A DNA stretch of 64,000 nucleotides from Lophius americanus (lineage: Eukaryota > Chordata > Actinopteri > Lophiiformes > Lophiidae): assembly GCA_037951165.1 (NCBI GenBank), contig JBBDHG010000009.1:14410501-14474500 (forward strand). Reading direction: 5' to 3'. Of the stretch, positions 1-13,317 are shown piece by piece. A program made the position numbers and the translations under genes. The notes beneath the pieces were generated by a model. It worked only from the letters and a program-made list of their open reading frames with translations, searched no databases and was not told the origin of the DNA. Each line of letters starts with the position of its first letter. Position 1 is the first letter of the stretch.

Positions 1-2162
1 AATCTGCTACTGCTCCCTCCTAGACTACATTATGAGTAGCTTGACATCATCTAAATTCGTCTGTTACATATGCTGTGGAGGACACGTCTGGCTAAAAGCT
101 GTAAGAGTCCTTTTTCTGTTCTGAGTACTTGTCATTTTGCACTTAAGTGTAGTTAACCATCTGTTTGTTTCATTTGAGAGCAGAGAGATGAACCACTGTC
201 CTGCAGGGTGTAAGTACTGACAACAAGCTGAGTTCCTAATAAGGCAGGCCAGGCTGGCCGAGGCTCTCTCTCTGTAAATATCTCTCCAGTCTGAGAAAGA
301 CCGAGGAAGGGAGCTGGGGAGGAAGAGGGAAGCGGATGGATTGCAGCCTTATATGGACAAAGCACTGCTTTTCCCAGGGTTTGTGGCTCTGACCCCCGGC
401 ATGATGCCAGATGATACACAAATAGCTCCTTCGGCACCACCAAGTGGTGGAAGTATTGAAATGCCATTTTCTTCCCCCTCATTCTTCACTGTTACTTCCT
501 CAGATCCACTGACAGAAAAAAAGAAAAGTAACCCATGTGCTGAATGGCTATAATCCTCTGAAAGGGATAACCCCAGTGTTGTGGGGAACTTCCATGCCCC
601 ATACACTCCAGAAAAGTACCAAAAAAGTGTTTACTTGCATCACAAACACTTTTTTATAATTTCATTAATAGCATAATCTATAACACAATAGGAATTGACA
701 GTTATAGCCTTGAGTTGGCAACCACTTTCTGTTACCGCTTATCCACTTCAGTAAGGTAAGTGGGGCTTTAACCTATCCGTTAAGTAGTTCATGGCTGTTT
801 TATAGCGTAGCTGATCTGTAAAAGTCAACTTTTCATGACATCAGCATCTTCTCAGCTTTATGACATTTTCCACATTATCTAGGGCAGTTTTTAAATTGTT
901 TACGTAACTTTAGGTGGAGGATAATTTTCTCTCATTTGGTGATGAGCGGTTTTAACTAAATGAAAACTTGTAGTCTGAAAAATAACTAGGAGTATAAACT
1001 ATAATATTTCCTTTCGACATGTAGTGGAGTAGAAGAAAAAGTAGCAGAAAATGGAATTAATAAACCTCAAATTGAGATAAATTGCTGGAGTACATGTTAT
1101 TTGTTACTGTAGGTTTGAATGTGAGCATCTCTGTGATGAACTAGCAACCTGCCCTGGGGTGTATTGTGTCATGTGCTCAGTGTCAGCTATGATCATCTCC
1201 AGTCGCCGGAACACTACACACTTTCAGCAGTTCTAGGAAATGGATGGTACATATCCTTTAAAGAGTAACTCCAGAGAGTTGGTGGAGAATTACAAGATGA
1301 AAGTTTGGAACACAGTCAAAGCTGCAATGGTGGAGATTTTTATCGTCAAGCCTAAAAAGAAATACTGGATTAAAGATAGATATTTAGGTTAGGTTGTACT
1401 ACATTAATATGCATCAGTACAATGTTCTTAGCAAGGACAGCTCAGAACTGACCAAAACTGTCTGTGTGTGTTGGAGGTCCACTCAATAGAAGCCCTTCAT
1501 CATTGAATAGCCATTTATGCGACCATTTTTGTGTAACTATATCCAGTAAACAGTGGAAAGAAAGGAATTACGTGTAATAAAGGGAAACAGAAATGGGAGA
1601 AGACATGTCACTATTGTCCCCGGCTGAAGAGTTGCACTTCATGATCGTCAGCTTAACCCCCAGGTTAATGGAGCAGCAGCTGGATCTCATTGTTGTGCAT
1701 CATGTACAAATAGAAAGTGTTACCAGTGGTAGTTGTGGGGATGAAATAACAACTTCCATCCATGGCCATCAGAGGGACAGTAGCTGTTCTGCCTACATCC
1801 CCATAGTTATAATTATTGAACATCATGAATGCTCATTTGCAGATCACCACTTAAGTACCAGCTAAAAGAATCTCGGTGAGAGTACTGATAACGTCGGTCA
1901 TACCTCTTTGATTCGTTCCAGAGACTCTGGGGCTCATACTTAAAGGTTTCGACCCAAATAATCATTTAGATTGGTTGGGTATAGATCAAAAAAAGCACTA
2001 ATAGCATTAGGTGAAAACAGGAATTTAAAGAGTCGAGTACGCAGAGGAGAGATGATTAGATTCAGTTTGGAGAGAGTGATATAAGCTGATGACAATGTAA
2101 ACACTTTCACCGTGACTTTGAAAGGATTTGTAATGTCAGCCAAGTAACCTTGGTTGTTTTAT

Positions 2163-2220
2163 CATATATATATATATGAATATATATAATATTATATATA
2201 AATAATATATCATATATATT
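2163..2220. repeat. AT microsatellite
   Basis: An almost pure run of alternating A and T (short ATATAT blocks broken by AA and TT). It is low complexity and has no coding content. Confidence 0.9.
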
Positions 2221-2335
2221 AAATGTGTGACTTCTGCTGTATTGAGGTATTTCAACTGCTCTTTTTTTCATTTGGTTAATGCAAACAGCTGAATAAATAG
2301 TATAATTTGTCAATAAACCAAAAGTGGTGGAGCTT

Positions 2336-2400
2336 GATAGATAGATACTTTCTTAATCCCTAAAGGGGAAATTCAGTCATTACAGCAGCTCTAAAGAGAC
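2336..2400 (+). repeat. Dispersed fish repeat tail (LINE 3'-end-like)
   Basis: The stretch reads GATAGATAGATACTTT, then TTAATCCCTAAAGGGG and AAATTCAG, a short block I recall as a very common 3' tail of fish non-LTR retrotransposons. Only the tail is present; no reverse transcriptase frame is next to it. Family assignment is from memory and unsure. Confidence 0.5.
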
Positions 2401-3839
2401 ACTCCAAATGTAATGTGTCAGTGTGTGTTGAGAAATGTGTCTTCCAACTGTGCATATATAATCCGATGTACAATTATTGTATTGAACTTTTTATCAGTAA
2501 TACACAAACCACCATGTTGCACTGTACAGTAGTGATGCACAATATAATACTGTATATCGCATTGTAATAAATACTAACTTAAGTTTAAGGTCTATCATCT
2601 GTACCCAGAACAGAGGATGTGAAATCAGGGTCAGCCAGTATTCTCTGAGCCTCTCACACACTGCTCATAAATAGTTTGAAGGGACACACATGGTGGCCGC
2701 CAGAGCAGCCTGTAATAAGACAAACCGTTAAACTGTAATAAAAGTACTTAAGCAGGGATTTAACACCATACATAGCATGATTAGTGATTTGGAATCTACT
2801 GCGTATGTTTAATGTGCAACGGCGCCCTCACTGAAGTCATAACCTCCAACCAGAGGAGGATGTTCCTCCTGTTTTTAGAGGCAAGGGCAAGATCAAAATA
2901 CCGAAGAAGAAATTGGTTGAAATAAACCTTGACCACATCTTAGTCTCATATATAAAATCATTTTTATTACTTGCTTGGAAAAAAAATCAATTATTGAAAT
3001 TCAGATTATGCATCAACAGCGACACCTACAGTGCAGGTAATGGGAAAGGAAGTCTGTGTGATGTTCTCGTTGACAGCAGATGTGGACAGACTTCGCTATC
3101 CTCCTCTGAAGACAGAACCTACTAGATTAGTTGAATGTATTTCAATTAACTTCTTTTTTTAAATTTGCTATTGGCCAAAACAAGTAAAATAATGAAATAT
3201 TGACATTGCCTTGGTTCAGAGAGAATTTCTACATTTCCTCCTTTTTCCCCTACCACTGTAAGTCTCTTGAGTGTTACTTACGGGGGATAAAGGAGAGATG
3301 ATTCATTGAGATCTCTTTCAAATATAACTTTAAATATATATTTTACTTTGTTAGCTTGTTAGGTTAGGAGTTAGCTAGAAGCCCTGGAAAGCTTACCAGC
3401 AAGGATGGCTTTGGAGTTTGAAAAAAAGTATTAGATCATGAATATTATGAATAAAAGTAGTATGTAATCGAATAAAGCTTTAATTCCTCACACACACAAA
3501 AACGAAATCTTTCCATCCTCCCCAATTTTCAAACTCACCATAGCTTCAGACTCTTTCTGCTGTCCTCCACAGAGAATCCATGCCATGTTTTCCAGCTCAC
3601 TCACAGACTCCAATCACCAGGTTTTCTCTGCAGCACACAGTTCCACCTCCTCTAGCGGGGAGCCGCGAGACTAACTTCAGATCAATTTAACAACTTTTAC
3701 TTAGTCCTTTGATTTCTTTAGACTTGGACTTTAAAAAAGCATCAGGACACACAACAGGCTTTTCAGTTCATTCAACAGGACAGCTACTTCGTTTTTATGT
3801 TTTTGCCTGGTGTTTCTCTTTGTTGTTGCAGATGTTTCT

Positions 3840-3956
3840 TCCTGCTCACGTGACCTAGACACATTCCTACTGCGGCGTTGGGATAGAGGAAGTTATCCTA
3901 GGTTTTTCTGCGGGTCGTTGCATCAAACATCTCCAACTGATGCTGCTCGCTGCACG
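3840..3956 (+). promoter_or_regulatory. pgghg: Candidate promoter and 5' non-coding exon of pgghg
   Basis: A TCACGTGAC E-box lies at 3846-3854 and a possible non-coding exon ends at 3956 with a good donor (CACG|GTAATT). The next acceptor on the same strand is at 4503-4504 (TTCTAG), directly upstream of the exon that carries the pgghg start codon. The palindromic CACGTG with flanking T and A fits the USF/MITF/TFE class of bHLH sites. The exon start is not defined by sequence; it is inferred from the donor and from the position. Confidence 0.4.
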
Positions 3957-4583
3957 GTAATTATCAATAACAGAGGTTTAATTAATGAGGATCAAGTTGT
4001 CTTCAATTTTACATCTACCTTCTGCGTGTTTTTCAGTGATACTTTTTTCCGTTAAAGTTCATCAATTCTTTATTAGAAATACATTTGTATAGTGTTTTAT
4101 TATGCAGTAAAGATTTCCACTTTCTCTTGCAGTGTGAACTTGATATATTTTGTTTTAAGGCCAGAGATTGCTCCAAAATCACATGAACAAAACTATACAA
4201 TAAGTGACTAAACTAAAATGAGTATCAAATATAAGTGAAAAATAAAAAAATAAAAGCAAGTAAACATAATCCAGATCCTTACAATAACAGCATGCACTTA
4301 TCAATAAACATAATATTGTAAAATGTATAAGAGTTATATATAAACCAAAAGAAGTTTGGGCAGTTCAGGCAGAAGTGGATTCAATATTTATTCAAATATT
4401 GTGCAACGCTATGATAATCCTACTGAGGGAGTGTAAAAATAGAGACCTAATGTTTTCAAGCTTTGCTAAATAATAATAAGTAAAATTATCTTTAATTATT
4501 CTAGAGCTGGGACCCATTCAACAGACCTAGACTGCCTCGTGGAACCAGACTTCTGAATTTCCAAGTCCGGATACCTTCTTGCC

Positions 4584-7500
4584 ATGCTCTGTGAATCAGA
4601 CCCGTACATCTTTTCCACCAACAACCTACCATCTGACCGCCGCTTCCTCCCTCCACTGTCCAATGGGCTTCTGGGATGGAGTGTGTATAACAGTACCATG
4701 CACATGGGTGGCGTGTATAACGGGGAGGGTGGAGAATGTCACCGAGCAGATCTCCCCTGTCCTCTAGCTGTTGAGGTGGAGATAAAAGAACCAGACGAGC
4801 ACACCTACACTCTGGACACCCACTCAGGTAGACCACCTGTGTGTATGTCCGCTGAAAGAACATGTTTCGTTGCTGCTTCTTACTGTGAAGAATTATCACT
4901 TCCCGTGTTCTCATTCAGGCATTTTCACCCAAACTGTGAGTTCTGCCAGTGTGACCGTCTCACAGTGTTTCTACTCACACCGGCACTACTCCAATCTGAT
5001 GGTGATGGAGGTTCTCTTGGTACGTCAGGTGACTTCAGAGGATCCAATCACAGTTAACCTGGTCAGTTCATTCACACCTCAGAGCAAAGACATCGTGTTT
5101 GAGTCTGGTCCTGATTACAAAGGTGGAAGGTAAGCTTAACATAAGGATGTTTCTGACTTTATAGCACATGTATCACATCTTACACATTTCTTCCTCTCCA
5201 CCTCAGACACATCCATGGAAAGACTAAGACTCCTGAGTTCCCCGGAGGTTCCTGTCCCATTGTGCACCTTATCTGGACCCCCATACCAACCGCTCTTACC
5301 CTGCTTCCAGAACAGGGCCAGCATCGCTGGGTCTTCCTCCTGGCTATGGCCACCAGTTTAGAAACTGTTGAAGCCAGTTTTGATGAAGGCCTGAGTCTGA
5401 TGGCCACCGGTAACCTGCGTCCGTCTCACGAGCAGGCCTGGAAAGAGCTGTGGGTGCTGAGCAAAGTGGATGTTGTGGGTTCAGAGAGCTTCTCCAAGGC
5501 TGTGGTTGGTTGCATGTTCTACCTCCTCAGTGCATTCCCCTCCATACATGACACCACCGGCTGTTTTGGGGGAGTCAGTCCGGGTGGGCTGTCTAACGGC
5601 GGTGAAGATGAGGACTACTTGGGCCATGTTTTCTGGGACCAGGTATAGTCCCATATTGCTTGCATGTTGTTTGATCGGGTTGGAGGATGTTCAAACAGTG
5701 ACACTCTCCTCCTGTGATAGGATATCTGGATGTACCCAGGCATAGCCCTGTTCTATCCCAAGCTGGCCCGAGCTGTGCTGGAGTACCGGGTGAGGACGAT
5801 GGATGGAGCAAAATTCAACGCCCAAACACAGGGCTACAAGGTACGATGACCGGTGGGACGTCTTCCTGCATCTATGCACAGTTACACAGACTGAGAGTTG
5901 ATCATTGTGGTTTGGTGCTGGAAGTAATTATAATGAGACCTTTGGTGTACGCAGAAATCAGACCACAAACCTACCAGATCCTTTGAAGTTAACTCATTGA
6001 AACATTTTATATCCACTTTGTTTAAACAGAAATGTAAAAATCGTTAAAAGGAATGTGCCTGGCCAACAACTGCGACATACAACTTTGCATAAAACAGAAA
6101 CGTGGAATATAGGCTTAGCTTTTTACAATCTTCATTACGTAGGGAAGGTACGGCTGTAGTCATATCTTCTCAAAAGGTGCTGAACAAAATTCAAAAGAGT
6201 GTACACTGAACAGTCACGAAATTAAAACCACCACTGATATTGTTTAGTCCTGTTTGATTGCCATGTGCGTGACCCTATCGCGCCGTCACTTGTCCTAAAC
6301 GCTGCCGAAGGGAAGGACTTGATTGATTTGGGAAAGATTGGTTGTATCTTTCAGACACTAGGGGTTGTCAGGCCACAATATTCTCAACCATTGGTTCAAT
6401 CTGGACCCAGTGCGGTGCATATAAATCGACACAAGGACATCTATTTTCTACATGTCATATTTTACTCTAATTGTTCATACTTTAATTTCTAGGGTTTGTT
6501 TTTTTATGAAAAAAATGTTTTTTCTGATATACCTTCACATTCAGTTAAGTGAGTTCTATCAGGGGGATTGCGTGAACAATACCGGGTTAAAGGGTTTTAA
6601 CAGCAAGGATATACCTAAACTGTCAGGGACGACAGTGTTGGCCAACTTTAACAGTTATCCCAGAAACGAATGTTAACAGTCACCTAAAATATTGTAATTA
6701 ACAACACATTAGTCTTAAACAGCCACGTTGATTTAATATGTATAACTGCAAACATATGTTAGATGCTTGGAATTCACACTGTCTGTGGGACTTTTCACCT
6801 TAAACCCACTACAGCAAACTCTTTGTCTTGGTGTACTTATTCTTCTTTTCCACATTTCCTCAATGGCAGCATGATGACCGTGTGTGAGTCGTCTGAAGAA
6901 CAGGTGCTATGTTTACAGGGACTGAAGTTCCCATGGGAGAGTGCTGTATCAGGGAGGGAGGTGTGTCCAGAGGATATTTATGGACAACAAGAGATTCACA
7001 TAAATGGAGACGTCAGCCTGGCCTTCCAACGCTACCTCTACCTCACTGAGGTATATTAGCACGACCTCACTGAGGTACACTCGTACAAGAAGCACATTCT
7101 CTCATTCCCAACGGATGAGAGAATGTTGGGTTGATTTAAACCGAGCTGTTTGTTGCAGGATATTTCCATGTTCACCCATGGCGGGGGCAGCGAGGTCATC
7201 TACGGTGTGGCTGATTACTGGGTGTCTAGAGTAAAATGGAACCCTGACGAGCAGAAATATCATCTCTTAGGTAACGACTTTATTATTATCACTGCCACCA
7301 ACAAAGTAAGGAGGGGATTGCAGGAAATTGTGTCACCCTGTGTCATAACAGAAGTTTCTACACACAATTAATATGTGGAGAGGTGCTTCTTAATATTCAC
7401 AAGCTTTTAGCATTTTTTTGTCCCGTTTTCAACAAGGTGAACTGTTTTTTTTGGTCTCAGGAGAGGTTTTCCTGGGCAAAACTCAAAAACTGCTCAGTCT

Positions 7501-10500
7501 ATTTTCACAAAGATGTGTGATTACATTTTCCATTTACTGGAGAGGTATGCAGCTTTTGATATTTCAGGAATTTTAAGAATTTTATCCTTTTTTTACACCT
7601 CTGCCAATTCTGGCATGTAACGATTTTTCTTGTCTGTTTGTCTTTCAGTTCATCCGTGTACTATATTGTCTTTTTTTATTCTCTGCAACACCCTAACGGT
7701 ATTCATCATTTGAATTGTGTAATTTATTGTATACTGTCGTCAAAGAAAATAAAGATCAAGCCCATACCCTCCATAGTTTTGATTGGCCAGTGAGGCACGA
7801 TCTTCATGTCAATCACTGTGGCTGTAGCGTTTCAAATGATAAAATGATTGAAAATAAATTGTCATTAGGCTAATAACATCTAATGACAATACATTACTGT
7901 TTTCTTCCATTTCAAATTCATTTTAATCACTCTGTTTTTCAGTTCACATCCATCTTTATCTTTCAGATTTTGTTATTTCTATGCCTCAAAGAAAATAAAT
8001 GCTGGTGCCAATTTGTTAAATTTTACACATAATTTTTAGGAACCCTAAAGGTGTGCATCTCATAATTGAATTTTACGATTTGTATATTCTATATTTTCAG
8101 AAGATTTGAATATGACTTAAATGTCAGTTTGTTCATCTGTAATAAAGGTTATGGTTTATTCTCAACGGAACCAATTGAGCTTTTTCTAGTAGCGGGAACT
8201 TCTGTGTCCTTGGACACAAATGTTTTAGTTTTGAACATTTTCTCAAATATGTGAATAACAAGAAGGGCAATCAACAAGGACAACTGAAATAACTTCTCCC
8301 ATCACATTCTTTGTTCAGTGAAATACTCTTCTACTGAATGCATTTAGTTTGACGTGATTATTGGGTACATTTTTTATTAAATGTAAAAGAGAGACATAGG
8401 ACTTATTACCACAGAATGTGCTAATATAATGGAAGCTGTGTAAGTGAGATTCTCAAATGTTCAAACCTTTGTATCTATTTATGCTGTAATTTCCTTGTTT
8501 TTATCATATGCATATATTATGTTATATTCGCATTAATATTTGATTGAAATATTTTACATTTCTATTTTGTGCCCTTTAGATGTGATTCCACCAGATGAGT
8601 ATTATGACGGCGTCAACAACTCTGTATACACGAACACGGTGGCCAAACTCAGGTAAACTCAGGATAACCCCCTTGTGCATGTGAGCTTATCAATACCAAT
8701 AATTAAAGGAGTTTCTCATCTGTCAGCCTCCAGTTTGCTGTAGAACTGGCGGATCTCATCCAACACCTCGCTCCAAAGGAATGGCAGGAAGTCGCCGAAC
8801 ACTTAAAAATACCTTTTGACCAAGAGGCCCAGTACCATCCTGAGTATGACGGCTACGTCAAAGGTTAATTTCCTACTGTTCTGACAATGAGCCACATGAG
8901 AAAATGGAGTGTTCTTACCATCCTCTTGGACCTCTCACAGGTCATCCAGTGAAGCAGGCAGACACAGTGATGTTGGGTTATCCTCTTGGAATGCCAATGT
9001 CCACAGAAGTCAGGAGAAATGACCTTGAAACATACGGGCCCGTCACCGACCCGCAAGGTCCAGCCATGACGTGGGTAAGGTACAGCTTGTTGTGTCATAA
9101 GGATTAACTAATTGGGTTTTCTCTGGTTGACTTTTCTTTCACTTATTTATTTCCAAATACATTGCATAAAAATGCAAGACATTGCACTACTACACACACG
9201 TTTGTATGTGTGTGTAGTAGTGTCATAGTCATAGTGATGAATTATTCTGCTGTGTTTAAGCATTTTCCACAAAATAGCTGCTTCTTAAATTTCATTTGAC
9301 TTACAAGTGTATCACCAACATCTACTTTCTTTGAGCTGTTGATTTCTGCTAAAATTACCTGATAAACCTCCTCCATCCTCGGCTCCAAATGGAATTCAAA
9401 CAAAGCCAGCAATCGGCAGGCAACCACAGTCAAATAGTTTGCAAATTCAGATCCAGATGTTTCTCTCTGGAGTTGGTAGCAGCTAAAAGGAGGGCTAAGA
9501 GGATATATGATGGACTGACATTCAACATGATGACTCCAAAAGAAACAAGTGATAATGTTGCTCCCTATGTAGAAGTAGTTTGCATTCAAAGTTTTGGACT
9601 AGTCGATTCCTGTGAGATGACTTTAAAACTGTATAGATGCCATATTTACACAAATTCTTCTACCTTGTTTTTATTGTAATTCTTTAATTCCCCGCTCAGC
9701 TGTTTGTTGAGTACATTTTGATTCTACATTTCTTTGATATAGTTGTGGCGGTTAATTCAACCCCATGACTCATCTCTTGGTTGAGGTATACTGAAACATT
9801 CCACTAAATGTCACTGTGTGTTTAACCCTTGTGTGGTGTTCATATTTTTGGTATTCAGCCAGTGTTCGTGATTCTGGTGGACCTGCTGCATTTATAGGTT
9901 TTTAAGTCAACACAATCAAACAATTTTATGTTTAAAGAGATGTTTACTTCATTCTAATTACAAGCAATATAAACAGCATATATGGTCAATATGGTCAGCG
10001 CTTCTTTTTGTTGCTGCTTGCCGCAAACTAGAGTAATTAAAAGATCAGTTTTTCCGTATTGTTCCCACCATGGTCAACTTCCTCTTTAGGAGCTACTGTC
10101 CCGGCTTGTATGAAACAAAAACAATAATTTAGGTTTGTGATGTTGTGCCCATTGAGTCCATGACTCATTTCCATAACAACTCTCAATCCTTGATTTTTCT
10201 CAAGGCCTCCCCCATCAGGTTTCCCTGTTTAGACTTTCCAAGCATATGAAGAAGTGGCATCACAGATCTTTAGACCATATTTTGCAGTTTTAGATGGTTC
10301 AGCTGCTCATCAATGGTGACATTAGGCCCAGGGTTGTAATCACTTACATTCACACTCACACACACTAACACACACACACACACATACTTACAGCAGGCCC
10401 AGACAGGAGGAAGACAGAGGGAAGGTACACTGGACCTACAATTTCAACTTTTATGAGCCCCGTGTCCAGTGGACCCGAGCATCCCGTATGTAATATAAAT

Positions 10501-13317
10501 GTGTTGTGTGTGGTCATTGAAAATGTGTTCTGATATTTGTTCTTCAGAAAATGAGCCAAGGCCGATGAGTCTGACTTTGAAAAAAAAATAATTAATCGTA
10601 TCATTTTTCTTTTTCTCAAAAGAAAAATGAAAATGGGTCCCACAGCCCCGAACATCATACAGGGGTTAATATGTCGGCCCTCTCAGCTTACCTCCTCATG
10701 GAGGCTTAGCAGTTAAAATTTTACTCCATACATGAGGACATGTGATTTATTATTATGTTTTTTTTTACATATTATAGTGATTTAGACCTTACTGAACAGA
10801 ACAGTGTAACATAATACAAGGGGGAAAAAAGTGTAAGGGTCAAATCTTCTGTAAAACATGTACCAAATGGTTGAGTTGTGACTTCATACTAGAATAAGTC
10901 AAATTAAGCTAATATGACAAATTGCTGTAAAACACAGAAAATTTGATTATTAATAATAATTAATAAGCCGTTTCTAAAACTCCAAATAGCACTGAGAGAA
11001 GTTTAAAATATATTCATGGAAGGAATTTATGCTGGAGGAGACTATATCATATTTATTTTCCTTTTTGTGCCTTTGAATAAAACATTCTGCACTTTAGGAA
11101 AATGAAAGATTAAGACTTTTGATCTTGAATTTTCAGTGTAAGTTATATACAGTATAAAATGGGACATATGCATTTAATTGTACAAACTGTGCTGATGAGT
11201 TCTATTTATTTCAATTACATATTTTTGTTTATAATATGAAAGATCACAAAATAAGCATTTTGCAGTTTTACACCTTATGTGTAAATGTAAGTAAATAATA
11301 TTAACATCTCTTTGTATAGTTGTACTGGATTGTACATTACAGTATGCTTCACCATGTGTTGAATGTAAAAGCCTGTTGTTTCTACCAATCCTTTTACCTT
11401 CCTGCTGTCTACTGGGAAAATAAGACCATTTTTTAAAGACGGTTTTATACCAGAAATATGGCATTTTTTATTTTAATTTACATAAAAATACGATGTTGCA
11501 ATACCTGACTTTCCTATTGAAATAAGGGTGTTTTATTCACTTGAAAACATCTTTTGTCTGTTTTTATTATACATTGCCATTAAAAACCTTTACATATGCC
11601 AGTCTGGGATGATCCATCAGCATGTGGTCCTCTGATCATAACTAAATTATTATTATTTTACTCAGATAGGAGTTATAATTTAATAAAAAGGAGCTCTGTT
11701 TACCTTACATTTTTTTATACAGAAGTGTGAGACGTGTGGTAGTGTCTTGGAATGAAACTGAAAAAAAAAAGTTTAGCACAGAATTGGGAGACAATTTAGC
11801 CTTTTAAAAGGTCAAACCAGACAGATTTTGTCGTGCATGGCTGATGAGACGCCGGTACTAAGGGTAGATAATCAACATGCTTACGTTAATGCTTTTACAT
11901 TTCATTGTCAGAGTATGTTTGCAGTCGGCTGGCTGGAGCTAGGGGAGGCTGAGAAAGCCGAGCGTATACTTGAGAAGTGTTTCAAACACATCCAAGGACC
12001 ATTCCAGGTATCCGTGTCTCAAACCTTTGATTGAAAAATACTTGCCTGTTGACTGGATACTCTGATCGTTTGATCATCTCTCTTCTCAGGTATGGAGTGA
12101 ATCATCAGATGGGTCTGGTGCTGTCAACTTTCTTACGGGCATGGGAGGATTCCTGCAAGCTGTGTTGTTTGGTTTTACTGGCTTCAGGTCAGTAATCAAA
12201 CCTCTTTCTCTCTTTGAACAAGGGTGTGCATAATCGGCCCGTAGGCAGAGAGACACACACTGACATACTGTGTTTCTCTAGAGTTCAGAAAGAATGCCTG
12301 GCTTTTTCCCCGCTTCTGCCCAAAGACATTTCTGAGCTCTGCATTCATGGAGTGAACTATCTGGGCTGCCAGATGGACTGGCTGCTGAGGAAAGATGACA
12401 TTTGTATCACACTGAGGGAACAAGCCAGCAGCATTGGCAAGGCCAAATCTTCTGATCTACAGGTTATCTTGAAGGCATCGGGAACAAAAATCCCTCTCAC
12501 GCCAGGTAACACACAAGCAATTCATTGGATTTAGTTATGTTTAATTGTTAAATTAATATGCACCCAAGGTTCAAATTTACATTCCAAGAATAGGCAAATG
12601 GCTAATTTTTCTCATAAAAAATATATTTTCAGAAAACATACTAAACACTCGTTAAAAGCGAGAGCATATTTGTGGCAAAGCTTTTTATCAAAATAAGACT
12701 GCAATAATGAGGAAGAACCATAAGGACAGCTATAATCAGTTAGTTAATAAAGAACAGCACTCACATGCTCTGCATTTAATAAGAAATGACTCTTGGGACA
12801 CTCGAATGGAAAAAGACACATAGGGGTTTATTACTGATATCCTTTATGACAACTACCATTTAGGACAGAAAATAAGAGTCCGTGGATTTTCGGGGACCTT
12901 AAAGAGTTGATTTACCATCTATACTATTATACTATTTGATTTCAGTAGTATTACACACTGGAGGATGCAACGTCGCTGAATTCAAATCATATTCATACCG
13001 AGATTAATTCATTCAATCATATATTTGACGATTGATGTTAAGATGCTACTAATAAGCATAATCCAGTGCAATTGCAACACAAACGGGAATGGTATTTGAT
13101 ATAGTCTTTTAGAAATCACTAACAATTACCTATTTTGTGTAATTGTATTCATTACTCTAATATCCTTAATTTGTTCCAATATTTCCTACCTTACATTCCT
13201 TGGTGACACTTATATTGTAACATAACATCTGTATTTTCAGGGCAGCCGGTGACATTTCCTCGAGAACCAGGGTTCGTTTGTAAAATGGCTCCATTGTCTT
13301 CCTGTTGGCCTTTCTGA
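4584..13317 (+). CDS. pgghg: Protein-glucosylgalactosylhydroxylysine glucosidase (GH65 family, formerly ATHL1)
   Basis: The enzyme removes glucose from the glucosyl-galactosyl-hydroxylysine unit of collagens and collagen-like proteins. Coding exons: 4584-4827, 4919-5129, 5207-5642, 5721-5840, 6919-7050, 7159-7270, 8580-8652, 8727-8863, 8941-9074, 11912-12007, 12090-12187, 12282-12505, 13241-13317. They sum to 2094 nt, 697 aa (human is about 737 aa, with a longer C-terminus). The start ATG opens straight into the family N-terminus (FSTNNLPSDRRFL, MHMGGVYNGEGGE). No signal peptide is visible, so a cytosolic protein is likely. The GH65 barrel carries GHVFWDQD, ESAVSGREVCPEDIYG, PPDEYYDGVNNSVYTN and GAVNFLTGMGGFLQA. 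The carboxylates I recall for the human enzyme (Asp301, Glu430, Glu574) fall at Asp296, Glu425 and Glu569, a constant offset of five. A likely poly(A) region (AATAAATAAAAATAAA) lies near 13670. The largest intron (9075-11911) holds a piggyBac-like element. Confidence 0.95.
6205..6480. repeat. Possible transposon-derived fragment in a pgghg intron
   Basis: The stretch beginning GAACAGTCACGAAATTAAAACC resembles ends of abundant fish DNA-transposon copies, followed by diverged sequence. I cannot mark clear ends or target duplications. The rest of the intron (5841-6918) shows nothing else I can name. Confidence 0.3.
7051..7158 (+). other. pgghg: Short pgghg intron with duplicated donor and internal hairpin
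   Basis: The intron between coding exons 5 and 6 is only 108 nt. The exon-end sequence CCTCACTGAG|GT occurs twice, at 7041-7050 (used, to keep frame with family homology) and at 7065-7074. A perfect 12-bp inverted repeat (ACATTCTCTCAT, 7094-7105, and its complement, 7115-7126) with a 9-nt loop fills the middle. Use of the second donor would add 24 nt that include an in-frame TAG. Confidence 0.7.
9185..9222. repeat. Perfect 15-bp inverted repeat
   Basis: CACTACTACACACAC at 9185-9199 is followed by an 8-nt spacer and its exact complement at 9208-9222. It lies in the large pgghg intron 9, about 110 bases after the donor. It could simply be a folded-back CA/GT microsatellite. Confidence 0.85.
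9822..10669. mobile_element. Non-autonomous piggyBac-like element with TTAA target duplication
   Basis: The element spans 9826-10665 and is flanked on both sides by TTAA (9822-9825 and 10666-10669). Its ends are CCCTTGTGTGGTGTTC and, read inward from the right, CCCCTGTATGATGTTC, which match at 13 of 16 positions. TTAA duplication with ends starting CCC is the hallmark of the piggyBac superfamily. No transposase frame of useful length lies inside, so it is a deletion derivative or MITE. A CA-rich microsatellite sits inside it near 10350-10384. Confidence 0.75.
10345..10385. repeat. CA microsatellite
   Basis: An imperfect then perfect run of CA dinucleotides, inside the piggyBac-like element. 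Confidence 0.85.

Larger units (their letters stand above)
1..3840. other. Intergenic DNA upstream of pgghg, no gene seen
   Basis: AT-rich non-coding DNA. All open frames are short (under about 110 codons), share no recognisable domain, and lack a convincing chain of splice sites. It contains an AT-rich simple repeat near 2163-2220 and a LINE-tail-like motif near 2336-2400. The far left end could contain distal regulatory DNA or untranslated exons of a gene outside the window, but nothing in the sequence shows that. Confidence 0.6.

Noticed and set aside
341..553. 70-codon plus-strand frame near the left edge
   Set aside because: No recognisable domain and no supporting splice sites; low-complexity Ser/Pro content at a length expected by chance.
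1593..1865. 90-codon plus-strand frame
   Set aside because: No family resemblance, surrounded by AT-rich non-coding DNA, no promoter or splice context.
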